64,000 nt of DNA from DASWJZ01 sp963814905 (GCA_963814905.1 CAWFEM010000015.1:310001-374000); one strand, 5' to 3'. Counted from the stretch's first letter, positions 27,523-36,632 are shown. The notes: generated by a model from the letters alone, not told the origin. A program made the numbers and translations.

Positions 27523-28644
27523 TTACTGCATGGCGTCCTTTACCTTGGCGGGCGCTTCCTGGTGGTAGACAGCCTGCCAAGCGTCGAGCAAGTTGTCCTT
27601 GCTCACCGGCAGCGCCGGCAGCGCCACGTAGTCCGGCGCCTGCTTTCCAAGTAGCCCGTAGCCTGCGAGCTTCGCTTCGGTCACGCCCTGATCATAGGGC
27701 CGCTGCGCGCCGAGGCCCTTGACGAAACCGCCGCTCGCCATGTCGATCGCGACGTTCTCGCCGAGGTCGATCGTGGTGATGATCAGGTCGTCGCGGCCGG
27801 CGGTCCTCGCAGCCGAGATCACGCCTTCAGCCGGCACATCCCACACCGCCCAGATGCCCTTGATCGAGGGGTTCGAGGTCAGCATGGCGGAGGCCGCCTT
27901 TTCCGCATCGCCGGAGAAATCCGGTCCGCCGATTCCCTGCTCCGCGACGATCTTGATGTCGGGATAGTCGTCGGTGATCGTCTTCTTGAAGGCGTCATAG
28001 CGCTGCCGCGTCACGAAGAAGTCGGCCGCGTGGAAGACGATGCCGATGTCTCCCTTCATCCCGAGCGCCTTCGCCATCATATGCGCGGCGGCGACGCCGT
28101 TGCCGTAATTGTCGGCCGAGACGACGCTGACATAGTCCTTGCCCACCGTGAGGCCGGAGGGGACGTTGTCCATGAATACGAGCTTCACACCGGCGTCGGC
28201 CGCCGCCTTGTAAGCGGAGGCGGTCGCCACCGGATCGGTCGGGATCGAGACGATGATGTTCGGCTTCTGCGCCATCACCGTTTCGATGTCGGAAACCTGC
28301 TTCTCCGGCTTGAACCCGGCATCGGTGACCGCGATCACGTCGATGCCCATGTCGGCGAATTGCGCCTTCAGGCCGTCGAGCTGCGCCTGCGACCAATCGT
28401 TGCCGCCATAGTGAAAGACGAGCGCGGCGGTCGCGTGCATGTCCTTGATCCTGGCGAGCTCATCGTCGGAGAGCGTCACCGCCGAAGCCGGTTGCGGGCT
28501 CTCGCCGTTCGGGCCCGTGCTCAGGACCGTCTTCGACAGGTCGGCGAGTGCTGCGTCCGGATCGGCGGCCTGTCCGGCCCCCGTCAGGAGTCCGGTCGAC
28601 AGGCAGACGATTCCTGCCATCTGCAGGATACGATTGTTGCGCAT
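27523..28644 (-). CDS. Sugar ABC transporter substrate-binding protein (periplasmic binding protein type 1)
   Basis: A 373-residue protein with a signal peptide (MRNNRILQMAGIVCLSTGLL, cleavage near GQAAD) and a two-lobed periplasmic-binding fold of the ribose/galactose class: ALVFHYGGNDWSQAQLDGL, IIVSIPTDPVA, KLVFMDNVPSGL, VVSADNYGNG. A strong AGGGAGGAAAG ribosome site precedes the start. A leaderless paralogue is encoded on the other side of the ROK regulator at 31263, with clear similarity over the whole length. The ligand is unknown. Confidence 0.9.
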   Translation of the reverse strand: MRNNRILQMAGIVCLSTGLLTGAGQAADPDAALADLSKTVLSTGPNGESPQPASAVTLSDDELARIKDMHATAALVFHYGGNDWSQAQLDGLKAQFADMGIDVIAVTDAGFKPEKQVSDIETVMAQKPNIIVSIPTDPVATASAYKAAADAGVKLVFMDNVPSGLTVGKDYVSVVSADNYGNGVAAAHMMAKALGMKGDIGIVFHAADFFVTRQRYDAFKKTITDDYPDIKIVAEQGIGGPDFSGDAEKAASAMLTSNPSIKGIWAVWDVPAEGVISAARTAGRDDLIITTIDLGENVAIDMASGGFVKGLGAQRPYDQGVTEAKLAGYGLLGKQAPDYVALPALPVSKDNLLDAWQAVYHQEAPAKVKDAMQ

Positions 28645-28689
28645 TCTTTCCTCCCTGTTTCGTTGCTCTTATCTGGCCGTGGTGTTGCG

Positions 28690-29520
28690 TCAGTTAGATG
28701 CATTGGCCTTCTTCAAAAATTCGAGGCTTCGCGCTGCTCCTTCCTTCGGGTCTGGCCAGCTGTCGAGCTCGACCGTGATCCAGCCCGAATACTTGATGTC
28801 GTCGAGCGCGTGCATGATCGCCCGCATGTCGAGCGTCCCGGCATCGAGCGGCATGAAGGCGAAGGGTTCCTGCTGCCAGCCTTTGAGATGCACGTAGGCG
28901 ATCCGTTCACGATGCTCGCGGATCAAAGCCGGGACATCGGCGCCGGCGGCGGCAAGATGCGCCGTATCGGGGCAGAACTTGATCGAGGTCTCCTTGAAGA
29001 CCCTCCGAACCTCCTCCGCACCTTCAACGATGGTGGTGAGGTGCGGGTGGTAGTGTGGGAGGAGGCCGTGCCTCTTTGCGATCGTCACGACCTTTTCGAG
29101 AGCAGCGCCGAGCTTCCTGATGTCGTCGGGCCTGGTCCCGCCGGCGCGCTTTGCGCCACCGCCGACGACGAGATGCTCCGCGCCGAGCCCCGCCGCAGTC
29201 TCACTCGCCCGCTCTATACGGGCGAGCTCCTCGCCAAGGACGTCGTCGAAAATGAAATTGCCGCCGGAATAGACGGCGACGAGCGATAAGCCGGCCGATT
29301 CAAGTATCTTCGAAAGGTCGGAAGTGCGCCCTTCGTAGTCGAGCAGGTTGCCGTCGAAGAGTTCAACGCCTGTGTAGCCGGCTTCGGCGATGTCGCCGAT
29401 CGCGCGCTCCATGTCAGCGAAGGTTCTGTAGGTGAGCTCTGCGATCGAGGTCACGCCGACGGCATTGCCCCCGAGCGGACCCCAGCAGTTTGCGTGATAC
29501 GCGAGCTTCACTGCTTCCAT
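28690..29520 (-). CDS. Sugar phosphate isomerase/epimerase (AP2Ec TIM barrel, IolE/IolH-like)
   Basis: A 276-residue TIM-barrel protein of the xylose isomerase-like superfamily: KLAYHANCWGPLGG near the N terminus, GYTGVELFDGNLLDYE, HYHPHLTTIVEGAEE, KFCPDTAHLAAAGADV and YVHLKGWQQEPFAFMP. The His, Glu and Asp positions match the divalent-metal site of the family (inosose dehydratases, tagatose/allulose epimerases). It is the first gene of the sugar operon, which continues with the binding protein. I choose ATG 29520 rather than an ATG five codons upstream. Confidence 0.83.
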   Translation of the reverse strand: MEAVKLAYHANCWGPLGGNAVGVTSIAELTYRTFADMERAIGDIAEAGYTGVELFDGNLLDYEGRTSDLSKILESAGLSLVAVYSGGNFIFDDVLGEELARIERASETAAGLGAEHLVVGGGAKRAGGTRPDDIRKLGAALEKVVTIAKRHGLLPHYHPHLTTIVEGAEEVRRVFKETSIKFCPDTAHLAAAGADVPALIREHRERIAYVHLKGWQQEPFAFMPLDAGTLDMRAIMHALDDIKYSGWITVELDSWPDPKEGAARSLEFLKKANASN

Positions 29521-29574
29521 CCCTTGACCCGCCACCGATCGCGCCGGCGACGGATGTTGTCGTTTGCATGAGCC

Positions 29575-29594
29575 TATGTTTTATGATGAACATA
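29575..29594. promoter_or_regulatory. Inverted repeat, candidate ROK operator 1
   Basis: TATGTT and AACATA form a perfect 6-base inverted repeat with an 8-base spacer in the 255-base gap between the divergent sugar operon and the ROK gene. It lies 55 bases from the isomerase start. The AT-rich arms contrast with the GC-rich surroundings, as expected for an operator near a promoter. Confidence 0.4.
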
Positions 29595-29607
29595 AGTCAA
29601 TACACGA

Positions 29608-29635
29608 TCAGCAGAAGCATGCCGACTTCTGCTGA
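29608..29635. promoter_or_regulatory. Inverted repeat, candidate ROK operator 2
   Basis: TCAGCAGAAG and CTTCTGCTGA form a perfect 10-base inverted repeat with an 8-base spacer. This is too long to be likely by chance, and there is no U-tract that would make it a terminator. It sits between the divergent sugar operon and the regulator gene, 14 bases from the other inverted repeat. Confidence 0.5.
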
Positions 29636-29775
29636 AACTTACAATTTCTCCTTGATGGGCCGCCGGCGGAGCCGTCAGATGTGGGAAGGCGGCGAGACTG
29701 CGAGACGACCAAGGTTCCTGCGACATATGCTGATATCAAGCAGAAGCGACGCGCCGGACGGCAAAAGGTGGCGGG

Positions 29776-31218
29776 ATGTCGCGGTGGATGCTGATGGCAC
29801 GTAAGGCAGAGCTGTCGCGGAGCGGAAAGGGTGCGACCGCACCGCGCGTCCGCGCGCATGCGAGACGCCCGCGCCGTATCGACGCCGAGAATCATGGCCT
29901 TGCCGCCATCCTTGGCCTCGTCCGGGCAGCCGAAACACGCAGCCGCCACGAGCTCGAACGCGCCTCCGGCCTCGGTCGGGCGGTCGTTGCGGGCCGCCTG
30001 CAGACGCTGAGTCGTCTCGGCCTGGTCCGCGAAGATGCGCTCGGCGCGGCCGCGGGCGGACGCGCTCCGCGCCTGGCGCGATTTCGTGCTGAGGCCGGGC
30101 TACTTCTGGTCGCGGTGCTCGACGCCGCGATGATCGGCGTCGGCGTGGCCGACTTGTCCGGCAAGCTGTTGATCGAGCATCACGAGGCGGCGGACCTTGC
30201 CGCCGGACCACAGGTGACGCTGAAGCGGCTCGGCACCCTGTTTGACTGGCTGCTCGAACAGCACCGGAAGGACCAGCAGGTCTGGGGGATCGGCATCGCG
30301 CTGCCCGGTCCGGTCGAAACGGATACGGATCAACGCTTTGCCTTCCCGCCCGTCCATGTGCTGCCGAGCTGGAACAATTTCCCCTTCGCCGAACAGTTGG
30401 TGCTTCGCTATCGCGCGCCGGTCGTCCTCCGCGGCAGCGTCCAGATGCGGACGCTTGGCGAGTCGCGAACCGGAAGCGGGATCGGCGCGCGGGACATGCT
30501 GTTCATGGATCTCGGCCGGGAAATCTCTGCCGGCGTGATCGCCGACGGCGCACTCTATCGCGGCACGCAGGGTATGGCCGGAATGATCGGCCATGTTGCG
30601 ACGAGCGACGACAGCCGCCTGATCTGCCGCTGCGGAAACGTCGGCTGCCTGGAGGCGGCCGCCGGCGCCGAGGCGATCGTGCGCGAAGCGCTTGCGGCGG
30701 CCAAGGACGGCCGCAGCCGGCATCTCGCGGACACGCTTGCGTCGGCGACAGAAATCACAGTCGCCGACGTCGGCGTGGCGGCACAGCGCGGCGACCCGTT
30801 CAGCGCCGAAATACTCTCGCGCTGCGGTCGCCATATCGGCGCCGCTCTCGCGGCGGCCGTGAACGTCCTCAATCCATCCCTGATCGTGCTCGGCGGCGAG
30901 ATCGCCGAGACTGGGGACATCCTGCTCGCAGCCATCCGCGAGGCCGTCTATCGACGCTCGCACCCGCTGGTGACGCGCGACCTCCGCATCGTGCGCTCGC
31001 AGATGAGAAACTCCGCTGGCCTGGTGGGCTCGGCATTGGCGATGGTTGATCAGTTCTTCACACCGGACTTCGTCGAAGGCTGGGTCGGAAGCGGCACACT
31101 GTTGCGGCATCCGGAAGTCGAGGCGCTCGTGGCGTTTGCCGAGACGAGAGTGAATGGCGGGAAGCACCAACCTAAGCCACCGGCCGGACAGATATTGCGT
31201 GCGGGCAACGCCGCCTAG
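29776..31218 (+). CDS. ROK family transcriptional regulator (NagC/XylR-like)
   Basis: A 480-residue protein. An N-terminal basic stretch and helix-turn-helix (residues about 40-90, SRHELERASGLGRAVVAGRL) precede an actin-like ROK domain with a zinc site (GHVATSDDSRLICRCGNVGC, giving His plus three Cys) and the LIVLGGEIAE loop. Such proteins repress sugar operons and release on binding the sugar or its phosphate. It diverges from the ribose-type operon and is followed by a leaderless binding-protein gene. Many weak alternative starts exist upstream of the HTH. Confidence 0.87.
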   Translation: MSRWMLMARKAELSRSGKGATAPRVRAHARRPRRIDAENHGLAAILGLVRAAETRSRHELERASGLGRAVVAGRLQTLSRLGLVREDALGAAAGGRAPRLARFRAEAGLLLVAVLDAAMIGVGVADLSGKLLIEHHEAADLAAGPQVTLKRLGTLFDWLLEQHRKDQQVWGIGIALPGPVETDTDQRFAFPPVHVLPSWNNFPFAEQLVLRYRAPVVLRGSVQMRTLGESRTGSGIGARDMLFMDLGREISAGVIADGALYRGTQGMAGMIGHVATSDDSRLICRCGNVGCLEAAAGAEAIVREALAAAKDGRSRHLADTLASATEITVADVGVAAQRGDPFSAEILSRCGRHIGAALAAAVNVLNPSLIVLGGEIAETGDILLAAIREAVYRRSHPLVTRDLRIVRSQMRNSAGLVGSALAMVDQFFTPDFVEGWVGSGTLLRHPEVEALVAFAETRVNGGKHQPKPPAGQILRAGNAA

Positions 31219-31262
31219 CGGGAAGACGCTGGCTTGCGAAGCGATGGGAGGAAGACATAGGA

Positions 31263-32273
31263 ATGTCGATTACAGGCCTCGGTCCGCACGGTGAACGGGC
31301 GGCAGCGCCGGACCAACTCACATTGTCGGATACCGATGCCGAGGTGGCGCGGTCGAAGCGGTTCACCGCGGCGGTGGTGTTGCACACGACCGCCAGTGAC
31401 TGGGCCAAGCAACAGCTCGCCGGCATCGTCGCGACGCTTGGCCGGTTTTCGGCCGCGGTCATCGATGTCGTCGATTGTGGCTTCGAGGCCGACGCACAGA
31501 TCGACGCGCTGACCCGCCTGACTGCAGAAGCCCCGCACGCCATCATCAGCATTCCGATCGGCAATACCGCTGTCGCGGCTGCGCACCGGAGCGTCGCGCG
31601 CGCGGGCATCAAGCTCGTATTGATGGACAACACCCCGACCGGACTTCTGCCCGGCACCGACTATGCGTGCGTCGTCTCGGCCGACAATTTCGGTTTGGGG
31701 CAAATCGGCGCATCGCTCCTTTCGCCGCACATACCGCCCGGCGGCACCGTCGGCATTCTCGCCTATGGGGTGGATTTCTTCGTCACCAACGAGCGTGAGA
31801 TCGCCTTCATCAAGTGGATCGAGAGCGAGCGGCCGGACATCGTGCTTAAGCAGGCGCGGTTTCCCACGGTGGAGCAAGCTGGAGAGGCCACCGACGCGCT
31901 TCTCGCCGACGAACGGGATCTCGCCGGGCTCTTCGTCGTCTGGGATGAGCCCGCGATGCGCGCGATCGGCGTCCTGCGCAAGCGCTCAATCAGCCTACCC
32001 ACCGCGACCGTGGACCTCGGCAACGAGGCTGCGCTCGAACTCGCCCGGGGCGATTTTCTGAAGGGCGTCGGCGCCCAACAGCCCTACGATCAAGGTGTCG
32101 CCGTTGCGAAGGCGACCATCCTGTCGCTGATTGGCCGGCAGCCGCCGCCGTGGGTGGCCTTGCCCGGTCTCGCGGTGACCGTGAAAAACGTCATCGAAAG
32201 TTACCAGGTCGTCTGGCATGCGCCTGCCCCGCCAGAATTGATCAAGACCACGCCGAGGAAGAGTCGCGGCTAA
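31263..32273 (+). CDS. Leaderless paralogue of the sugar-binding protein (probable cytoplasmic sensor)
   Basis: A 336-residue protein with the same periplasmic-binding-protein fold as the product of 27523-28644: AAVVLHTTASDWAKQQLAG, AIISIPIGNTA, KLVLMDNTPTGLLPG, VVSADNFGLG, LKGVGAQQPYDQGVAVAKA. However, it starts directly with a hydrophilic stretch (MSITGLGPHGERAAAP) and has no signal peptide or membrane anchor. It lacks a DNA-binding domain as well. It lies 44 bases behind the ROK gene. I infer a cytoplasmic ligand-binding role, possibly feeding the regulator; a decayed or mis-annotated exported protein is the alternative. Confidence 0.75.
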   Translation: MSITGLGPHGERAAAPDQLTLSDTDAEVARSKRFTAAVVLHTTASDWAKQQLAGIVATLGRFSAAVIDVVDCGFEADAQIDALTRLTAEAPHAIISIPIGNTAVAAAHRSVARAGIKLVLMDNTPTGLLPGTDYACVVSADNFGLGQIGASLLSPHIPPGGTVGILAYGVDFFVTNEREIAFIKWIESERPDIVLKQARFPTVEQAGEATDALLADERDLAGLFVVWDEPAMRAIGVLRKRSISLPTATVDLGNEAALELARGDFLKGVGAQQPYDQGVAVAKATILSLIGRQPPPWVALPGLAVTVKNVIESYQVVWHAPAPPELIKTTPRKSRG

Positions 32274-32442
32274 TTTTTTCGCCTTAGAGGCTGTACTGAA
32301 CGGTTGGCGGTGGCCGCTTTTGGCGGCGCGGACGCGGGCGCGCGAGGCGGGCTTGGCGCCGCGCCCGCGCCGATCACCCCGAAAGCAGGGGCCTTTTTCG
32401 GATCACGGCTATACTTCGCGGGTGTTTGCCGGAGTCAGCGAA

Positions 32443-33003
32443 ATGAGACTGCAGCGAAGTGCCCCGCTCGTCTCTGTCTTCGCCATCCTCTCGACGCCGT
32501 CCCACGGCGGAGAGCCGAAGGAATTGAAGCCGATCTCCGTCGAGTATGCGCGTGCTCAGTCCGAAACCTTCGCAGTCGGGCGATGGAACGGGTCGCTCTC
32601 TGTCTTTCGTATTCCAAGGGACGGGGAGTTCACGCCGGTTCTTCTGGAGACCCGCGTCACTTCTGCCGGCGCCGGCGTTGAGCTCGTGGCCGCTCTCGAT
32701 CCATCGACGATCGTGTTCTCAGACAGCGAGAGCGAACTCGGCGTCTTCGCGCGCCGCACAGGTACGGTGTGTCGAACAGCTGATGAGCCGAGCGGCGAGT
32801 GGTCTCCTACCGTGGCCACATATCCGCCCGGTAGAAGCAACACGACAGCTGGTGCATCGACGGTGCCGACTACCGAAAGCTCCCACGCAACGCTATATTT
32901 CGAGTCGACCAACGACACGCGACCCGCCCACGGTATGGTGATGAGATCGTCGGGCTCCCCGAGGTTGAGTAGGATCGGACGCATGAAGGAGGCTTTTCTC
33001 TGA
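32443..33003 (+). CDS. Hypothetical protein, uncertain
   Basis: A frame of 186 residues from ATG 32443 with GGAG about nine bases upstream. Third-position GC is fair up to about 32770 and poorer after that. The sequence (LKPISVEYARAQSETFAVGR, then VELVAALDPSTIVFSDSESE) has no domain that I recognise and no clear signal peptide. A long minus-strand frame covers the same bases. It may be a real orphan gene of the accessory region or a relic. Confidence 0.3.
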   Translation: MRLQRSAPLVSVFAILSTPSHGGEPKELKPISVEYARAQSETFAVGRWNGSLSVFRIPRDGEFTPVLLETRVTSAGAGVELVAALDPSTIVFSDSESELGVFARRTGTVCRTADEPSGEWSPTVATYPPGRSNTTAGASTVPTTESSHATLYFESTNDTRPAHGMVMRSSGSPRLSRIGRMKEAFL

Positions 33004-33504
33004 CTGAAGAGCATGTTCTGCGTCGCCGCGTGGTTCGAGTTGTCCTGCTCGACGCCGGCGGTCGAATTCTGCTGCTCCAGATACGAGACGCGACCAATCC
33101 GGCCTTCGGAATCTCTTGGGAGATTCCGGGCGGTGGAGTTCGAGCTCGGGGAGACGGACGCGATGGCGGCCGTCAGAGAGATCCGCGAGGAAACGGGCAT
33201 TGCGCTGAAGCAGGAATCCATCCGTCCCTCGTCCTGGGAAAGGCGGTCTGCCTACTCATACCGCGGCGTTCGCAGGGTGCAGGACGAATTCATCTGCCAA
33301 GCGCGTGTCGAAAGCCATGCACCAGCGGTGCGGTTGTCATGCATCGAGTCGGGCAGGTCAGAGGAACATTCCGGCTATCGGTGGTGGGCACCCAGAGAGC
33401 TGTTCCTCAGCAACGAGCGCTTCTATCCAAAACGGCTGCCTGAGATTCTGCCGCGATTCCTCGCGGGAGAGCATATTCAAGAACCGCTCGAAAGCTGGCC
33501 TTAG
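33000..33504 (+). pseudogene. NUDIX hydrolase, one +1 frameshift
   Basis: The first frame reads VVRVVLLDAGGRILLLQI and ISWEIPGGGV. One extra C at about 33141 shifts the frame, and the rest (ELGETDAMAAVREIREETGI) completes the NUDIX box GX5EX7REUXEEXGU, then runs to WWAPRELFLSNERFYPKRLP and the stop at 33504. Restored, the product would be about 167 residues and would cleave a nucleoside diphosphate derivative. An AAGGAGG site at 32985 points to a start at CTG 33000 or possibly GTG 33030; no ATG is in frame, which is another sign of decay or error. Confidence 0.7.
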
Positions 33505-33511
33505 ATCATCA

Positions 33512-34165
33512 ATGTCGATGAAGGATCGCGACCATGGCCGCGTTCGGGTGCACTGCACGACGATGCGTGAGTCAGGCTCCTGCTCGAACCGCAGGATATT
33601 CCACATGGATGAGATCGAGGGTGCGGTGTTGAGCGGGCTCCAGCAGCACCTCAAGGCTCCGCATCTGCTCAAAGAGTTCGCCAGGAGTTATGAGGAAGAG
33701 CGGAAGCGGCTCGCAGGCGAGAAGCACCGGCGTCGTGCCCAATTGGAACGCAAACTCGGCCAGATTCAGCGTGCGACCGACCGGCTTTGGGCCGATTACG
33801 AACTCAAAGAGTTTCACACCCAGAAGTCCGCGATCGAAGCAGAGATAGCAGAGACGCCAGAAGACGAGAAGATCGTTGGCTTGCACCCGGCCGCGCTTCG
33901 CGAGTACGGGCGTCATGTCGAGCAGCTTCAAAGCGTTTTCTCTGAGGGAGTGACACAGGATCTGGCGGAAGCAGCCGGCAAGATCCGTAATCTTGTGGCG
34001 CGTGTGACGCTGATTCCCCAGGAAGACGGCTTCAAGATCGAGCTGGAGGGGCGGCTGGCGCTGCTCATGCAGGCCCCGAAGGTCTATCCGAACATGCGGA
34101 TCGCAGCGTCGGGGGGATCAATGGTAGCGGAGGAGGGACTCGAACCCCCGACACGCGGATTATGA
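33512..34165 (+). pseudogene. C-terminal remnant of a large serine recombinase
   Basis: The frame begins inside the zinc-ribbon region (HGRVRVHCTTMRESGSCSNR) and continues with the coiled-coil part (EGAVLSGLQQHLKAPHLLKE, EERKRLAGEKHRRRAQLERK) and IRNLVARVTLIPQ. This is the C-terminal third of phage/ICE-type serine recombinases. The catalytic resolvase domain is absent, since the NUDIX gene lies directly upstream. The last residues are read from the tRNA-Met gene, so the true 3' end is also altered. It is a scar of an integrated element whose edge lies at the tRNA. Confidence 0.75.
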
Positions 34166-34198
34166 TTCCGCTGCTCTAACCAACTGAGCTACTCCGCC
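34122..34198 (-). tRNA. tRNA-Met (CAT), elongator type
   Basis: Read on the minus strand, a 77-base cloverleaf starts GGCGGAGTAGCTCAG and ends CTCCGCTACCA, with CCA encoded. The anticodon stem GCGGA/TCCGC encloses the 7-base loop ATCATAA with anticodon CAT, and the T arm is GGGGG TTCGAGT CCCTC. G1 pairs with C or wobbles at the end of the acceptor stem, unlike the mispaired initiator tRNA. A CAT anticodon could also belong to lysidine-modified tRNA-Ile2, but the body matches rhizobial elongator tRNA-Met. Confidence 0.9.
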
Positions 34199-34490
34199 CC
34201 GAGGTATCGGTGCCGCCGCGCGCATATACGTTTGGGCCGCCGGAGGGTCAAGCGGAGGGGTGGCCTGGCGGGCCGGCGACGTGGCCGCCCGTACGGCCGG
34301 GCGAATAGCGCCCAGCGGAGCCGCCCCGCGCCGCCCCTTCTGCCTTCCTCATCCCCTCCGCGAGCGCAAGCGCGTGTCCCTTTCTGCACCGCCTCCTGCG
34401 GGCCGTTTCCTCTTCGCCGCCGCTCTTGTAAGCTCCACTGCGCCGGCCGGGGCATCCTCGCCCCCGGCGATCTTGCGAGGGGCGCGCGCG

Positions 34491-35327
34491 ATGACCGGAG
34501 CAGCCATCAAGACGGTCGCCGTCCACCTGCCCACGGCGGGCCTCGTCGACCGGCTCCTGAACCTCGCCATGCCGCTCGCCGGGGCGCATGGCGCGACGCT
34601 GATCGGCGTCCACGTGCTTCCTGCCGTCGTCGTCTACGCCGATGCCACGGTGTCGATGTCGACCGAGTTCATTGTCGCCCAGCAGCAGGCGTTTCAAGAG
34701 GACGCCAAGGCCGTGGAGACGGCGTTCCTTGGGCGCGTCGAAGCCGCGGGCGTGGAGCACGAATGGTGCAGGATCGACAGCGGCGAGGAGCCGGCGATGC
34801 GCGCCGTCTCCACGGTCTGCAACGCCGCCGACCTCGTCGTCGCCGCGCAGTACCAGGACACCATACCGGCGGCCTCCGGCTACACCCCCGACGAGCTGGT
34901 GCTCGGCACCGGGCGGCCGGTGCTGATCGTCCCGACGGAGGGTGAGTTCCTCGTCGTCGGCAAGCGCGTTCTCGTCGCCTGGAACGGCTCGCGCGAAGCC
35001 TCGCGCGCGGTCTTCGACAGCCTGCCGCTGCTTCAGCCCGGCGCGGAGATGCGCCTTCTGACGGTGGACAGCCCGCGCGGCGATTCCACGCTTGCCGGCC
35101 TCACCTATGCGTTGCGGCGCCACGGCGTAAATGCGCTGCCGCTTTCCTCCACCAAGAGCGACGGGCGCTCCACGGCGGAGGAAATCCTGAAATCGGCCGC
35201 CGAGTTCGGCGCGGACATGATCGCGGTCGGCTGCTTCGGCCACTCGCGTCTCAGGGAGACGGTATTCGGAGGCGCGACCACGCACCTCTTGCGCGACATG
35301 ACGCTGCCGCTACTGATGGCGCATTAG
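34491..35327 (+). CDS. Universal stress protein family, tandem Usp domains
   Basis: A 278-residue cytoplasmic protein with two Usp folds. The first (residues about 5-145) is divergent. The second (about 155-278) begins KRVLVAWNGSREASRAVFD and ends with GCFGHSRLRETVFGGATTHL, the G-2x-G-9x-G(S/T) type ATP-binding loop. Tandem Usp proteins of this type are common in alphaproteobacteria and respond to general stress. ATG 34491 has GAGG about 11 bases upstream. It stands alone behind the tRNA gene. Confidence 0.85.
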   Translation: MTGAAIKTVAVHLPTAGLVDRLLNLAMPLAGAHGATLIGVHVLPAVVVYADATVSMSTEFIVAQQQAFQEDAKAVETAFLGRVEAAGVEHEWCRIDSGEEPAMRAVSTVCNAADLVVAAQYQDTIPAASGYTPDELVLGTGRPVLIVPTEGEFLVVGKRVLVAWNGSREASRAVFDSLPLLQPGAEMRLLTVDSPRGDSTLAGLTYALRRHGVNALPLSSTKSDGRSTAEEILKSAAEFGADMIAVGCFGHSRLRETVFGGATTHLLRDMTLPLLMAH

Positions 35328-35359
35328 TCGCTTCGCCACCTCCTGAAGGCCCGCCCGCG

Positions 35360-35515
35360 TCAGATGCGCCCGGTCAGCAAGAGCACGATGACGATGATCA
35401 GAATGACCCCGACGATGCCGGAGGGGCCGTATCCCCAGCCTCGGCTGTAGCCCCAATTGGGAACTGCGCCGATCAGGATCAGAATGAGGACGATGATAAG
35501 AATGGTGCCGAGCAT
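35360..35515 (-). CDS. DUF3309 family small membrane protein
   Basis: A 51-residue protein, MLGTILIIVLILILIGAVPN at the N terminus, then a GYSRGWGYGPSG turn and a second hydrophobic helix (VILIIVIVLLL). Two membrane helices around a Gly/Tyr-rich turn define DUF3309, of unknown function. It is convergent with the stress protein gene and separated by 32 bases. Confidence 0.85.
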   Translation of the reverse strand: MLGTILIIVLILILIGAVPNWGYSRGWGYGPSGIVGVILIIVIVLLLTGRI

Positions 35516-35689
35516 TGCAGGTCTCCGGCGGTCAGCGGACCGCGTTTTCGCCCCCCGCGCCCGATCCGGAGACCGCGGCGTTGGGTGCATCGTCAACGCC
35601 GGCAAACCGAAGCTGGTTCCCTAGTCGGCTTTGCGGATTGCGAAGCCCCCTGTCGGCGACAGGAATCCCACGAAGATCGAGGAGCGATC

Positions 35690-36632
35690 ATGAAGCCGGA
35701 CGTGCTCGTCAACGGAATGCAGATGCCGCATGTCATGGAGGCGCTGGAGAAGGCCTACACGCTGCACAAGCTCTTCGAGGCGAAGGACCGCGCGGGGTTC
35801 CTGAAAGGAAATAAGTCCGCGCATCCGCGCCATCGCCACGGGCGGGCATCATGGCGCAAGCGCGGAGCTGATCGACGCGCTGCCCAATCTTGAGATCATC
35901 AGCTCCGTCGGCGTCGGCACCGATGCGATCGACGTCCCCTATGCGAAGAAGAAGGGCGTCATCGTCTGCAACACGCCCGACGTCCTGAACGACGACGTCG
36001 CCAATCTGACCATCGCGCTGCTTCTCGCCGTCACCCGCAAGCTCGTCGCCTATGACCGCTTCGTGCGCGACGGGCGCTGGGAACGCGAAGGCGACCCGCC
36101 GCTCACCCGTTCGATCGCCGGCCGCAAGGTGGGAATGCTCGGCATGGGGCGGATCGGCCAGGTGATCGCGGAGAAGCTCAAGGTCTTCCATTGCGAGATC
36201 GCCTATCACACGCGCACGCCGCGCCCGGAGCTCCCCTACCCGCACTATGCGGACCTGGTGAAGCTCGCGACCGACGTAAGCGTGCTGATTGCAATCCTTC
36301 CCGGCGGGGCGGCGACGCAGAAGATCGTCGATCGCCGCGTCATCGACGCGCTCGGGCCGGAAGGCATCCTGATCAACGTCGCACGCGGCTCCGTCGTCGA
36401 CGAGGAGGCGATGGTCGCCGCCTTGCAGGAGGGCCGCCTTGGCGGCGCCGGCCTCGACGTCTTCGCCGCGGAGCCGAAGGTGCCGGCCGCGCTCTTCCAG
36501 ATGGAGAACGTCGTCTTGCAGCCGCATCAGGGCAGCGCCACGATCGAGACGCGGCGCGCGATGGGCGATCTGATGCTGAAGAACCTCGCCGCGCATTTCG
36601 CCGGCGAGCCGCTGATAAGCCCGCTCTTCTAA
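35690..36632 (+). pseudogene. D-isomer-specific 2-hydroxyacid dehydrogenase, one +1 frameshift
   Basis: ATG 35690 (GAGGAG ribosome site) reads about 40 residues to FLKG. One extra A in the run at 35809-35811 then shifts the frame, which continues IRAIATGGHHGASAEL, EIISSVGVGTDAIDV, the NAD loop GMLGMGRIGQVIAEKL, LINVARGSVVDEEAMV (catalytic Arg), GAGLDVFAAEP (Glu) and LQPHQGSATIETR (His). All catalytic parts are present, and the length of 943 bases is 3n+1. Corrected, it is a normal 313-residue glyoxylate/hydroxypyruvate-type reductase. Given the intact remainder, a sequencing insertion is likely. Confidence 0.85.

Noticed and set aside
32556..33221. Long minus-strand frame opposite the hypothetical and NUDIX genes
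   Set aside because: The NUDIX motifs on the plus strand are unmistakable, and the minus-strand product has no recognisable domain. Part of it (around 32985-32780) looks slightly protein-like, so the overlapping plus-strand hypothetical keeps low confidence.
33512..34198. A defined attachment site (att) in tRNA-Met
   Set aside because: No second partial copy of the tRNA 3' end was seen in the window, and serine recombinases do not usually target tRNA genes, so the boundary is only suggested.
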